Shown in pieces: positions 53,945-62,574 of a stretch of DNA of 64,000 nt; position 1 is the stretch's first letter; each line of letters starts with the position of its first letter. This stretch comes from Actinotalea endophytica (lineage in GTDB: Bacteria; Actinomycetota; Actinomycetes; Actinomycetales; Cellulomonadaceae). The notes beneath the pieces were generated by a model. That model was not told the DNA's origin. It saw nothing but the letters and a program-made list of their open reading frames with translations, and did no database searches. The stretch lies in contig NZ_JAOVZU010000001.1 in assembly GCF_025717005.1 (NCBI RefSeq), positions 186,001 to 250,000 on the forward strand, written 5' to 3'. A program made the position numbers and the translations under genes.

Positions 53945-55098
53945 CCGAGCCCTGCGACCGCGGGCCGTTCGCCGCGCGGGTTCGCGCAGCAGCCTGCGCG
54001 GCACACGTCGTACCAGGGCCCGAGCGAGGTCAGCGCCGGGCGGGGCACGGCGGCGTCGCCGTCCGACGTGTGGCGCTCGGAGACCAGGTCCACCAGGCCC
54101 GCGACGAACGCCGGGTCGACCCCTGGCGTGGGGACCCGGGCGACCGCGAGGCCGGCCTCGCGGGCGGTCTCGGTGGCCTCCTCGTCGAGGTCCCACAGGA
54201 CCTCCATGTGGTCGGACACGAAGCCGAGCGGCACGATCACGACGCCCTTGGTCCCCTGCCCGGCGAGCTCGGTGATCGCGTCGTTGATGTCCGGCTCGAG
54301 CCACGGCGTCCGCGGGTCGCCGCTACGCGACTGGAACACCAGCGACCACGGCGACTCGAAGCCGTCGTCCCCGCTGCCGAGCGACGCCATGACGACCTCG
54401 GCGACCGCGCGGTGCTGTGCCCCGTACGCGCCGTCGGGCCCGAGGTCCGCCCCGGGCGGACCCGAGGCCAGGGCGGTCGAGGTGGGGATCGAGTGGGTCG
54501 CGAACAGCACGTGCACGTCGGCGGGTGTCGCGTCGGGTCCGAGCTCGTCGAGCACGCGGCGCAACGCCTCCCGCGTCCCGCTGACGAACGGGCTGACGAA
54601 CCCCGGGTGGTCGAAGTACTGGCGGACCTTGTCCACCTCGAGCTCGTCGGCCAGCCCGGTCGCCTCGAGCGCCGCCGCGAGGTCCTCGCGGTACTGGCGG
54701 CACGACGAGTACGACGAGTACGCGCTGGTCACGACCGCGAGCAGCCGACGGTGACCGGCGGCGTGCGCCTCGCGCAGCGCGTCGGTCAGGTACGGGTCCC
54801 AGTTGCGGTTGCCCCACAGCACCGGCAGGCCGAGCCCGCGCCGGTCGAGCTCCGCGGTGAGCGCCGCCTGCAGCGCCCGGTTCTGGTCGTTGATCGGGCT
54901 GACCCCACCGAAGTGCCGGTAGTGGTGCGCGACCTCCTCCAGGCGCTCGTCCGGGATACCGCGGCCGCGAGTGACGTTGCGCAGGAACGGCAGCACGTCG
55001 TCCTGGCCCTCGGGCCCGCCGAACGAGACCAGCAGCACGGCGTCGTACCGGGTGCGCGGCTGGGGGTCGGCGGAGGGCAGCGTCGCCGAGCCGGTCAT
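53941..55098 (-). CDS. hemH: Ferrochelatase, coproporphyrin type
   Basis: 385 residues. Inserts Fe2+ into coproporphyrin III (in this pathway) or protoporphyrin. Motifs: VLLVSFGGPEGQDDVLPFLRN, catalytic His in FATHSIPT, Glu in SDHMEVLWDLDEEA. Cysteines that bind the actinobacterial [2Fe-2S] cluster are visible as SSCRQYR and the C-terminal DVCRAGCCANP. ATG 55098 overlaps the hemQ stop and its own stop overlaps hemCD, all by 4 nt. Confidence 0.95.
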   Translation of the reverse strand: MTGSATLPSADPQPRTRYDAVLLVSFGGPEGQDDVLPFLRNVTRGRGIPDERLEEVAHHYRHFGGVSPINDQNRALQAALTAELDRRGLGLPVLWGNRNWDPYLTDALREAHAAGHRRLLAVVTSAYSSYSSCRQYREDLAAALEATGLADELEVDKVRQYFDHPGFVSPFVSGTREALRRVLDELGPDATPADVHVLFATHSIPTSTALASGPPGADLGPDGAYGAQHRAVAEVVMASLGSGDDGFESPWSLVFQSRSGDPRTPWLEPDINDAITELAGQGTKGVVIVPLGFVSDHMEVLWDLDEEATETAREAGLAVARVPTPGVDPAFVAGLVDLVSERHTSDGDAAVPRPALTSLGPWYDVCRAGCCANPRGERPAVAGLG

Positions 55099-55757
55099 CG
55101 CAGGACCTCCGGGACCTCGCCGACCTCGATCCGCCGCCCGGTGAAGAACGGCACCTCCTCGCGCACGTGGCGCCGGGCCTCGGTGGCGCGGAGGTGACGC
55201 ATGAGGTCCACGAGGTCGGTGAGCTCGTCGGCCTCGAGCGCGAGGATCCACTCGTAGTCGCCGAGCGCGAACGCGGCGACGGTGTTCGACAGCACCTGCG
55301 GGTAGGCCCGGCCCTTGCCGCCGTGCTCGGCGAGCATCGCGCGGCGCTCCTCCTCCGGGAGCACGTACCAGTCGTAGCTGCGCACGAACGGGTAGACCGT
55401 GAGCCAGGTGCGCGGCTCGACGTCCCGCATGAAGGCCGGCATGTGGTTCGCGCTGAACTCGGCCGGGCGGTGCACGCCCATCACGGCCCACCGTGCGGTG
55501 GTCGGCGCGAGCTCGGCGGTGCGGCGCAGGGTCCGCTGGGCGGCCTGCAGCCCGTCCGGCGTCGAGCCGTTGAGCCAGATCATCAGGTCGGCGTCCGCAC
55601 GCATCGCGGAGACGTCGTACAGACCGCGCAGCCGGACCTCGCCTGCGGTCGCGTCACCCAGCCCGGCCACGGCCTCGGCGAGCGAGGGGTGCGACGTCGT
55701 CGTCGGCGCGTCCGTGCGCTGCAGCACGGTCCAGAGGGTCCAGGGAGTCTCGGTCAT
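55095..55757 (-). CDS. hemQ: Coproheme decarboxylase (HemQ)
   Basis: 220 residues. Chlorite-dismutase-like fold; removes two propionates from coproheme using H2O2 to give heme b. The catalytic Tyr lies in TVYPFVRSYDWYVLP, and the heme-contact segments WAVMGVHRPAEFSANHMPAF and YPQVLSNTVAAFALGDYEW are conserved. It leads the hemQ-hemH-hemCD-hemB series; a 19-bp palindrome lies 94-112 bp upstream of its ATG. Confidence 0.95.
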   Translation of the reverse strand: MTETPWTLWTVLQRTDAPTTTSHPSLAEAVAGLGDATAGEVRLRGLYDVSAMRADADLMIWLNGSTPDGLQAAQRTLRRTAELAPTTARWAVMGVHRPAEFSANHMPAFMRDVEPRTWLTVYPFVRSYDWYVLPEEERRAMLAEHGGKGRAYPQVLSNTVAAFALGDYEWILALEADELTDLVDLMRHLRATEARRHVREEVPFFTGRRIEVGEVPEVLR

Positions 55758-55800
55758 GGGGGCAGTCTGGAGGATCGGTCAGATATCACCAATTCTGCGG

Positions 55801-55845
55801 CGATTCCTGGGGCTCTGGTCGCGGACTACCTGGACGATTCCTGGG
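55801..55845. repeat. 11-bp direct repeats in the hemQ upstream region
   Basis: CGATTCCTGGG appears at 55801-55811 and 55835-55845, between the hemQ start and the palindrome. Possibly part of a regulatory region, although no promoter hexamer pair is convincing. Confidence 0.4.
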
Positions 55846-55850
55846 AATTG

Positions 55851-55869
55851 TTCTGACACCGTGTCAGAA
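55851..55869. promoter_or_regulatory. 19-bp perfect palindrome, operator candidate for hemQ operon
   Basis: TTCTGACAC-C-GTGTCAGAA (55851-55869) is a perfect 9-bp dyad with a one-base centre, in the relatively AT-rich gap between hemY and hemQ. Its length and symmetry suit a TetR-type or similar dimeric repressor. No regulator is encoded nearby. Confidence 0.6.
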
Positions 55870-55946
55870 ATGCGTGCGCGCAGCCGGTGTGAACTCCACG
55901 CATGTGTCGAGCGGGGGGTGTTCGGCGCCCCCGCCGAGCACGGGGC

Positions 55947-56048
55947 CCGCGCATCCGCGCCGACCCCGACGTCGGTCACCCCGCGCATCCGCGCCGGCCC
56001 CGACGCCGGTCGCCCCGCGCATCCGCGCCGGCCCCGACGGCGGTCACC
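55947..56048. repeat. 34-bp tandem repeat after hemY
   Basis: Three 34-bp units (starting 55947, 55981, 56015) around CCGCGCATCCGCGCC...CCCGAC extend across the hemY stop codon (56044-56046). Units differ by a few substitutions. Together with the palindrome it fills most of the 286-bp gap 55758-56043. Confidence 0.85.
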
Positions 56049-57399
56049 CCGCGCGGCGCTCGACGCCCCTCGCGGTGCTCCGTGCGTCCGCGACCACCGC
56101 CGCCAGCCCCGTCCCGGCCACCCATGCGCCGGTGACCCACAGCCCCTCGGGCAGGCTCTCGCGCAGCGCGGCGACGCGGCCGCGGTGGCCCGCCGGCGGC
56201 GCGCCGAGACCCTGCGGCCAGTCGGTCCTCGCCCAGCCCAGCACCCGGTCGCGCGGCAGCGGCGTGCCCAGCAGCGCCGCGGCATCCGACAGCGCGGTCT
56301 CCAGGCTCGTGGCCGGCATCCCCCCGCCCCGCCCGTAGGAGAGCCGGACCACGTGCCGTCCGTCCGCGGCGTGCTCGAGCCAGGCCCACTTCGCGGTCGA
56401 GTGGGTGAGGCCCTTGGCCACCACCGGGGAGTCCGGGGACACCAGGACCCCGGTGCCCCGCGGCGCACGATCCAGGTCCCGGACCGCGAGGACGAGGGTC
56501 ACGATGCTCACCGGAACCGTCGGGGGCGGCTCGACCCGCGCCCACGGTGCCAGCAACGCCGCCGCGACCGGGCCCGGCACCGCGAGGACGACGTCGTCCG
56601 CGCTCGCCGTGGCGCCGTCGGCCTGCACCCGCCAGGTGCCGTCGTGCTCGATCGTCTGCACGGCCGTTCCGGTGAGCACGGTCCCGCCGCGAGCGGACAC
56701 AGCCTCCTGGAGGGCGGTCGGCAGCCGGTGCAGCCCGCCCCGCAGGCCGGCAGCGGCAGCACCGGCCGGCGCCCGCTCGCGCACCCGCGCCACAGCGGCG
56801 GCCAGCGAACCCGTCTCCCGGACCCCCACGCGCACGCCCGGCATCGCGGTGTCGGCGTCCAGCGCGACCGGCGGGCTCGAGTGCACCCCGGTGACCACCG
56901 GGCCGACCAGGCGCCGGAGCACGCGCCGACCCATCCGGGCCTGCACCAGCTCGGCGACCGTCACGTCGTCCGACGTGCCCACCGACGCCGGGAGGTACCG
57001 GTCCAGCGACGCCCGGGCTGCGCCCAGCAGCCCGATCGAGCGCCGCACGTCCTCGGCCCACGGGTCGACCGGGATGCCCAGCAGCCCGGCGGACGGCAGC
57101 AGGTCGGCGCGTCGCGCGTGCTGCACCCACGAGCCCAGCCTGCGCGGCAGCACGACGTCCTCGGCCAGGCCGACGTCGGCGATCAGGTCCGCGACCGCGG
57201 TCGTCCTGGTCGCGAACGACTCCGCGCCGCCGTCCAGGGCCACGTCGGCCGGCAGCCCGGTCACCGCGACCGGTGCCACGCAGCCACCGACGGCCGGGCC
57301 GGCCTCCAGCACGGTGACCTCGAGCCCCCGGCGTGCGAGGTCGTGGGCCACGGTCAAACCCGCGACCCCTGCGCCCACCACGACGACCCGCCGGGTCAT
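56044..57399 (-). CDS. hemY: Coproporphyrinogen/protoporphyrinogen oxidase (FAD)
   Basis: 451 residues. FAD-binding N-terminus VVVVGAGVAGLTVAHDLARR, family motif LDGGAESFATR, and C-terminal GAWVAGTGLAAVV. With hemQ present the substrate is most likely coproporphyrinogen III (the CgoX role); protoporphyrinogen oxidation is the alternative. ATG 57399 overlaps hemE by 4 nt. Peripheral to the membrane by family. Confidence 0.93.
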   Translation of the reverse strand: MTRRVVVVGAGVAGLTVAHDLARRGLEVTVLEAGPAVGGCVAPVAVTGLPADVALDGGAESFATRTTAVADLIADVGLAEDVVLPRRLGSWVQHARRADLLPSAGLLGIPVDPWAEDVRRSIGLLGAARASLDRYLPASVGTSDDVTVAELVQARMGRRVLRRLVGPVVTGVHSSPPVALDADTAMPGVRVGVRETGSLAAAVARVRERAPAGAAAAGLRGGLHRLPTALQEAVSARGGTVLTGTAVQTIEHDGTWRVQADGATASADDVVLAVPGPVAAALLAPWARVEPPPTVPVSIVTLVLAVRDLDRAPRGTGVLVSPDSPVVAKGLTHSTAKWAWLEHAADGRHVVRLSYGRGGGMPATSLETALSDAAALLGTPLPRDRVLGWARTDWPQGLGAPPAGHRGRVAALRESLPEGLWVTGAWVAGTGLAAVVADARSTARGVERRAG

Positions 57400-58580
57400 G
57401 CGTCCCCGTCGCGGGCCGGGTCGACGGGCAGGTCGCCGGCGTCGTCGGGAGCCACGTCAGCGGCCACGTCAGCGGCCCGGTCAACGGCCACGTCACCCGC
57501 CACGTCCACGGCCCCGTCCACGGCCACGTCACCCGCCACGTCGTCGGCCAGGTCGTGCACCAGCGCGACGATCCGGGTCAGCACGTCCGGGTCGGTGTCC
57601 GGCGGCACGCCGTGCCCCAGGTTCACCACGTGACCCGGGGCGGCCGTCCCGCGCCGCAGCACGTCGCGCACGTGCTCGGCGAGCAACGGCCACGGCGCGG
57701 CGAGCATCGCCGGGTCGATGTTGCCCTGCACCGGCGTCCGCCCGCCGAGCCGGCGCGACGCCTCGTCCAGCGGCACGCGGTGGTCCACGCCGACCGCGAC
57801 CGCACCCGTCTCGCCCACCGCGCCGGCGGCCGCGTCGCGGAGCTCGGCGAGCAGCTCGCCGCCCTGCGCCGCGAAGTGCACCACCGGCACCTCGAGCCCG
57901 GCCAGCGCCCGCGCCGACCACGGGGCCACGAACCTGCGGTAGTCGGCGGCCGAGAGCACCCCGGCCCACGAGTCGAACAGCTGCACCGCCGAGGCGCCCG
58001 CGTCGACCTGGGTCCGCAGGAACGCACCCGACACGTCGGCCGCCCATGCCATCAGGGCCGACCACACCTCGGGGGCCGCGTGCATCAAGGTGCGGGTGCG
58101 CAGGTGGTCCTTCGACGGACCGCCCTCGACCAGGTAGCAGGCCAGCGTGAACGGCGCGCCGGCGAAGCCCAGCAGCGGTGTGTCACCGAGCTGCGCGACG
58201 GTGGCCCGCACGCCCTCCGCGACAGCGGCCAGGTCGGGATCGGGAGCGGGCAACGCGGCGACGTCGGCCGCCGAGCGCACCGGGTTCTCGAGCACGGGCC
58301 CCACGCCGGCCCGGATCTCCACCGCGACGCCGGCCTGCCGGACGGGCACCACGATGTCCGAGAAGAAGACCGCCGCGTCGACGCCGTGCCGACGCACCGG
58401 CTGCAGGGTCAGCTCGGCTGCCAGCGCGGGGTCGAGGCACGCGTCGAGCATCGCGACCCCGGCGCGCGCCGTGCGGTACTCCGGGAGCGAGCGACCGGCC
58501 TGCCGCATGAACCAGACCGGGGTGCGTCCCGGACGGCTTCCTCGCAGGGCAGTGACGAGGGCGGGCTCGGGGGCAGGCAT
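57396..58580 (-). CDS. hemE: Uroporphyrinogen decarboxylase
   Basis: 394 residues. Converts uroporphyrinogen III to coproporphyrinogen III. Conserved RTPVWFMRQAGRSLPEYR, FFSDIVVPV, and HFAAQGGELL; catalytic Asp in the SDI motif. A C-terminal tail (about 345-394) is made of 12-residue Asp/Ala/Val repeats not found in the usual enzyme. ATG 58580, divergent from hemA 48 bp away. Confidence 0.94.
   Translation of the reverse strand: MPAPEPALVTALRGSRPGRTPVWFMRQAGRSLPEYRTARAGVAMLDACLDPALAAELTLQPVRRHGVDAAVFFSDIVVPVRQAGVAVEIRAGVGPVLENPVRSAADVAALPAPDPDLAAVAEGVRATVAQLGDTPLLGFAGAPFTLACYLVEGGPSKDHLRTRTLMHAAPEVWSALMAWAADVSGAFLRTQVDAGASAVQLFDSWAGVLSAADYRRFVAPWSARALAGLEVPVVHFAAQGGELLAELRDAAAGAVGETGAVAVGVDHRVPLDEASRRLGGRTPVQGNIDPAMLAAPWPLLAEHVRDVLRRGTAAPGHVVNLGHGVPPDTDPDVLTRIVALVHDLADDVAGDVAVDGAVDVAGDVAVDRAADVAADVAPDDAGDLPVDPARDGDA
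57436..57546 (-). repeat. 36-bp repeats encoding the HemE tail
   Basis: Segments around ACGGCCACGTCACCCGCC start at 57484 and 57520, 36 bp apart, with degenerate copies flanking. They encode DVAGDVAVDGAV / DVAGDVAVDRAA / DVAADVAPDDAG in the HemE C-terminus. Confidence 0.75.
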
Positions 58581-58628
58581 GCGTTGATTGTGCCCAACCC
58601 GCCGCGAAATGCTTCAATCAGGATTCTT
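58581..58628. promoter_or_regulatory. Divergent hemE/hemA intergenic region
   Basis: Only 48 bp separate the hemE ATG and hemA GTG, holding mirrored TGATTG (58585-58590) and CAATCA (58615-58620). On the minus strand CACAAT (58586-58591) is a possible -10 very close to the hemE ATG, which would make that transcript nearly leaderless. AT content is higher than in flanking genes. Confidence 0.4.
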
Positions 58629-59996
58629 GTGGTGCTGATGAATCTCGCGGCGAGCCACCGCAACCTGGACCTGGATCTGCTCGAGCAGATCAGCGTCGGA
58701 GCGCAATCCGTGACCCCGGCGATCTCAGCCGACCCCGCGGTTCGCGGTGCCGTGGTCCTCAGCACCTGCAACCGCTTCGAGGTGTACCTCGACGTGGACG
58801 ACGTCGAGGCCGCCGCCACCGGCGTCGCGCACGCCGTGGCCGCCGCCACCGGCGTCGCCGAGGCCGACGTCCGGGACCGGCTCGAGGTCGCGGTCGGCGA
58901 CGAGGTGGTGACGAGGCTCTTCACCGTCGCCGCCGGGCTGGACTCGATGGTCGTCGGCGAGCGCGAGATCGCCGGTCAGGTCCGCCGCGCGCTGGACGAC
59001 GCCCGCGTGGCCGGAGCCGTCTCCTCCGACCTCGAGGCGCTGTTCCAGGGGGCGTCGCGGGTGTCGCGTGCGGTGGCGCGTCGCACCGGGCTGGCCGACG
59101 CCGGCCGTTCGGTGGTCGCGGTGGCCCTGGACCTGGCCGAGCAGCGCCGCCGCCTCTCGGGCGCGCGCGTGCTGCTGATCGGCACGGGCTCCTACGCCGG
59201 GGCGAGCGTCGCCGCGCTGCGTGAGCGCGGTGTGGCGGAGATCGCGGTGCACTCGCCGTCCGGGCGGGCGGCGACCTTCGCGGCCGACCGGGGCCTGCGC
59301 GCCGCACGCCCCGAGGACCTCGCGGTCGAGCTGGCCGAGGCCGATGTCGTGGTGGCCTGCTCGGGCAGCTCGGGCTGGGTGGTCGATGCGAACGCGGTGC
59401 GTGCGGCCCGGGCGACCGGTCGCGGGCCGTCGGTGCTGGTCGACCTCGCGCTGCGCCGCGACCTGGATCCCGCGGTCGCGAGCGTGCCGGACGTGACCCT
59501 GGTCGACCTCGTCGCGGTCGCCGAGCACGGACCCGCGACCCTGGGGACCGCGGTCGCCGAAGGGCGGGTGATCGTCGACGCCGAGGCCGCGCGCCTGCTC
59601 GCGGTGCTCGCCGAACGCGACGCCGGGCCCGCCGTCCGGGCCGTCCGCGCGCACGTCGAGGAGACGCTGATCGGGGTCGCCGCGCGCTACCAGGACGAAC
59701 CGCAGGTGCAGCGGGCGCTGCGGCAGTTCGCGGCGGCACTGCTGCACCAGCCGGTCCACCGGGCGCGCTCCTATGCGCGGCTCGGGCGGACCACGGACTT
59801 CGAGCAGGCGCTGGCGACCGTGCTCGGGCTCACGCCCGCCGAGGGGCACGGCGACGCGGTTCGCGACCCCGCCGGTGGCCTGAGTCACGAGCAGGCCCAC
59901 GACCAGAGCCCCGACCAGGGCCCCGAGCAGAGCCCCGACCAGAGCCCCGACCAGGCCCACGAGCAGAGCCGCGGCCAGGGAGTCGGCCAGGGCTGA
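58629..59996 (+). CDS. hemA: Glutamyl-tRNA reductase
   Basis: 455 residues from GTG 58629 (CAGGA at 58618-58622); ATG 58638 is a weaker option because the N-terminal strand would be shortened. First step of the C5 pathway: reduces Glu-tRNA to glutamate-1-semialdehyde. Catalytic Cys47 in STCNRFEVY, NADPH domain with VLLIGTGSYAG, and AGLDSMVVGEREIAGQVR. The helical dimer domain is followed by a Gln/Pro/Asp-rich tail (about 418-455). Confidence 0.94.
   Translation: MVLMNLAASHRNLDLDLLEQISVGAQSVTPAISADPAVRGAVVLSTCNRFEVYLDVDDVEAAATGVAHAVAAATGVAEADVRDRLEVAVGDEVVTRLFTVAAGLDSMVVGEREIAGQVRRALDDARVAGAVSSDLEALFQGASRVSRAVARRTGLADAGRSVVAVALDLAEQRRRLSGARVLLIGTGSYAGASVAALRERGVAEIAVHSPSGRAATFAADRGLRAARPEDLAVELAEADVVVACSGSSGWVVDANAVRAARATGRGPSVLVDLALRRDLDPAVASVPDVTLVDLVAVAEHGPATLGTAVAEGRVIVDAEAARLLAVLAERDAGPAVRAVRAHVEETLIGVAARYQDEPQVQRALRQFAAALLHQPVHRARSYARLGRTTDFEQALATVLGLTPAEGHGDAVRDPAGGLSHEQAHDQSPDQGPEQSPDQSPDQAHEQSRGQGVGQG
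59887..59993 (+). repeat. Degenerate 12-bp repeats encoding the HemA tail
   Basis: Units like CAGAGCCCCGAC recur with period 12, giving SPDQ, GPEQ, AHEQ and similar tetrapeptides at the C-terminus of HemA. Fully in frame. Confidence 0.75.
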
Positions 59997-60040
59997 CCGC
60001 GGAGCCCGGCGGGCCTGCGTCGGTCAGGTTCCGGCGGTGC

Positions 60041-61516
60041 TCAGTCGGAGACCGACGGCGAGTCGAGGTAGTGCACCAGCTCCGCGGCCGCGCCGGTGTA
60101 GGTGGCCGGGGTCATCGCGGCGAGGCGCTGGGCGACATGCTCCGGCAGACCCAGGCCGAGCACGAACTCGCGCATGTCGTCGCCCGTGATCCGGTGGCCG
60201 CGGGTGAGCTCCTTGAGCCGCTCGTACGGGTTCTCCATGCCGCGCACGCCGGCGACGCCCGCGGCGCGCATCGCGGACTGCACGGCCTCGCCCAGCACCT
60301 CCCAGTTCGCGTCCAGGTCGCGCGCCATCGCGGCCGGGTCGGCGTCCAGCCCGGCCAGGCCGCGTCGCACGTTGTCCAGGGCGAGCAGCGAGTGGCCGAC
60401 CGCCGGGCCGATGTTGCGCTGCGTCGTCGAGTCCGTCAGGTCGCGTTGCAGCCGCGAGGTCACCAGCGTCGCACCGAGCGTGTCCAGCAGCGCCGAGGAG
60501 ATCTCCAGGTTCGCCTCGGCGTTCTCGAACCGGATCGGGTTCACCTTGTGCGGCATCGTCGAGGACCCGACCGTGCCCTGGCCGCGGACCTGCGCGAAGT
60601 AGCCGAGCGAGATGTAGGTCCACACGTCGGTCGCGAGGTTGTGCAGCACACGGTTGAAGCGAGCCATGTCCGCGTACAGCTCGGCCTGCCAGTCGTGCGA
60701 CTCGATCTGCGTGGTCAACGGGTTCCAGGTCAGGCCGAGGTGCTCGACGAACCCCCGTGAGATCGCGATCCAGTCGGCGCCCGGCACCGCGGCGAGGTGT
60801 GCGCCGTAGGTGCCGGTCGCGCCGTTGATCTTGCCGAGGTACTCCGCCCCGTCGATCCGGCGCAGCTGCCGGCGCAGCCGGTGGGCGAGCACCGCGAGCT
60901 CCTTGCCGAGCGTCGTCGGCGTCGCGGGCTGGCCGTGCGTGCGGGCCAGCATCGGCACCTCGGCGTGCTCGTGCGCCATCGCGGCGACCTGGTCGACCAG
61001 GGCCTTCGCGGACGGCAGCCAGACCTTGCGCACCGCGCCCTGCACCATGAGCGCGTACGCGAGGTTGTTGATGTCCTCGCTCGTGCACGCGAAGTGCACG
61101 AGCTCGCTGACCTGCGGAAGCACGGTGTCCGAACCGAGCGTCGCGGGAGCGGCGGCGAGGCGTTCCTTGATCAGGTACTCGACGGCCTTGACGTCGTGCA
61201 CCGTGATCCGCTCGGTCGCGGCCAGCTCGGCCACGGTGTGCTCGTCGAACTCGAGCACGATCCGGCGCAGGTGCTCGCGCTCCTCGCCGGACAGCATCGG
61301 CGCCCCGGGCACCACGTGGTGGCTGGTGAGGTGGATCAGCCACTCGACCTCGACGTGCACGCGCTCGCGGTTCAGCGCCGCCTCGGACAGGTGGTCGACC
61401 AGCGGGGCGACCACCGCCCGGTAGCGACCGTCCAGCGGTCCGAGCGCGATCGGTGGCGTGACGTCGGCCAGGCTGCGCCGAGCGGGCGCGGCCTCGGTGG
61501 AGTCGTCGGTGGTCAT
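60041..61516 (-). CDS. purB: Adenylosuccinate lyase
   Basis: 491 residues from ATG 61516 (GGGAGGATT upstream). Purine biosynthesis: cleaves SAICAR and adenylosuccinate. Fumarase superfamily signature GSSTMPHKVNP, plus ARTHGQPATPTTLGKE and TSEDINNLAYAL. N-terminal 20 residues are a non-conserved extension; sequence blocks such as ALGPLDGRYR match the E. coli-like branch. It converges with hemA and diverges from a hydrolase gene. Confidence 0.96.
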   Translation of the reverse strand: MTTDDSTEAAPARRSLADVTPPIALGPLDGRYRAVVAPLVDHLSEAALNRERVHVEVEWLIHLTSHHVVPGAPMLSGEEREHLRRIVLEFDEHTVAELAATERITVHDVKAVEYLIKERLAAAPATLGSDTVLPQVSELVHFACTSEDINNLAYALMVQGAVRKVWLPSAKALVDQVAAMAHEHAEVPMLARTHGQPATPTTLGKELAVLAHRLRRQLRRIDGAEYLGKINGATGTYGAHLAAVPGADWIAISRGFVEHLGLTWNPLTTQIESHDWQAELYADMARFNRVLHNLATDVWTYISLGYFAQVRGQGTVGSSTMPHKVNPIRFENAEANLEISSALLDTLGATLVTSRLQRDLTDSTTQRNIGPAVGHSLLALDNVRRGLAGLDADPAAMARDLDANWEVLGEAVQSAMRAAGVAGVRGMENPYERLKELTRGHRITGDDMREFVLGLGLPEHVAQRLAAMTPATYTGAAAELVHYLDSPSVSD

Positions 61517-61664
61517 GGCGGAATCCTCCCAGACCCCGTGCCGCCGGTGTCGGCGCCGCCCGGGCAGTGGGCGGGCCGGTCGGGCGTGCCCGTGGAGCGC
61601 CTGCCCCGGGCACGACACCTCGGTTGGCCTGGCCAGTCCGCCGGGCACGTGGTGGGCTGGGCCG

Positions 61665-62468
61665 GTGACAGCTTCCGACGACGTGCTGGCCGGCTGGACG
61701 CGCGCCCCGTTCACCGGCGCGGGGATCACGCACGAGGTGCTCTACCGGGGCAGCGGACCGGGGGTCGTTCTCGTGCCGGAGATCCCGGGGGCCACCCCGG
61801 CGGTCATGGCGCTCGCGAACCGCCTGGTGGCGGCCGGGTTCCGGGTCGCCGTGCCGTCCGTGATCGGTGTCCCCGGACGGCCGCCGACCGGCGTGGCGCT
61901 GGCCGGTGCGATCGGGCGGCTGTGCGTCTCGCGCGAGTTCGCGGCGTTCTCGCGCCGGGCGGACCGCCCGGTCGCCGCGTTCCTGCGGGACCTGGCCCGT
62001 GCGCTGCACGAGGAGTGCGGCGGGCCGGGGGTCGGCGTGATCGGGATGTGCTTCTCCGGGGGCTTCGCGCTCGCCGCGGCCGCCGAGCCCGCGGTGCTCG
62101 CCCCGGTGCTCTCGCAGCCGGCCATGCCGGCGCCGATCGGTGCGGGTCGCGCCGCCACCGGGCTGTCGCCGAACGAGGCCGGGATCGTCGCGGACCGGGC
62201 CCGCTCGGACGGGCTGTGCGCGCTCGGCCTGCGGTTCACCGCCGACCGAGGCGTCCCGGCGGAGCGGTTCGCCGCGATGGAGCGTCTGCTCGGCCGCGGC
62301 TGGCGTGCGTTCGAGATCGACTCCGAGCCCGGGAACCCCCACGGCATCGACCCGCGCTCGCACTCGGTGCTCACCGATCCGTCCGCCGAGGTCCCCGGAC
62401 ACCCCACCCAGCTCGCCAACGACGCCGTGGTCGCGTTCCTCCGGGAGCGGCTGATGTCGGGGTCCTGA
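61665..62468 (+). CDS. Dienelactone hydrolase family protein
   Basis: 267 residues from GTG 61665. Alpha/beta hydrolase with the family nucleophile elbow GMCFSGGFAL (Cys as nucleophile) and the early PEIPGATPAVMALANRL. A mid-protein lid and the C-terminal NPHGIDPRSHSVL include the likely His. Substrate unknown; dienelactone itself is not implied without an aromatic pathway nearby. Confidence 0.85.
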   Translation: MTASDDVLAGWTRAPFTGAGITHEVLYRGSGPGVVLVPEIPGATPAVMALANRLVAAGFRVAVPSVIGVPGRPPTGVALAGAIGRLCVSREFAAFSRRADRPVAAFLRDLARALHEECGGPGVGVIGMCFSGGFALAAAAEPAVLAPVLSQPAMPAPIGAGRAATGLSPNEAGIVADRARSDGLCALGLRFTADRGVPAERFAAMERLLGRGWRAFEIDSEPGNPHGIDPRSHSVLTDPSAEVPGHPTQLANDAVVAFLRERLMSGS

Positions 62469-62574
62469 CGGCCGATCGGACGGGCCCCGGCGGTCCACGG
62501 ACGAGCCCCGGGGCCGGCGGGCAGCGCTGCGAAGTCGCCTCCGCCGGCACCGCGGCGCTCGTATCTTGAGCGAC

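Noticed and set aside
55947-56048. CRISPR-like array of 34-bp repeats.
   Set aside because: Tandem units with no spacers, one overlapping a stop codon.
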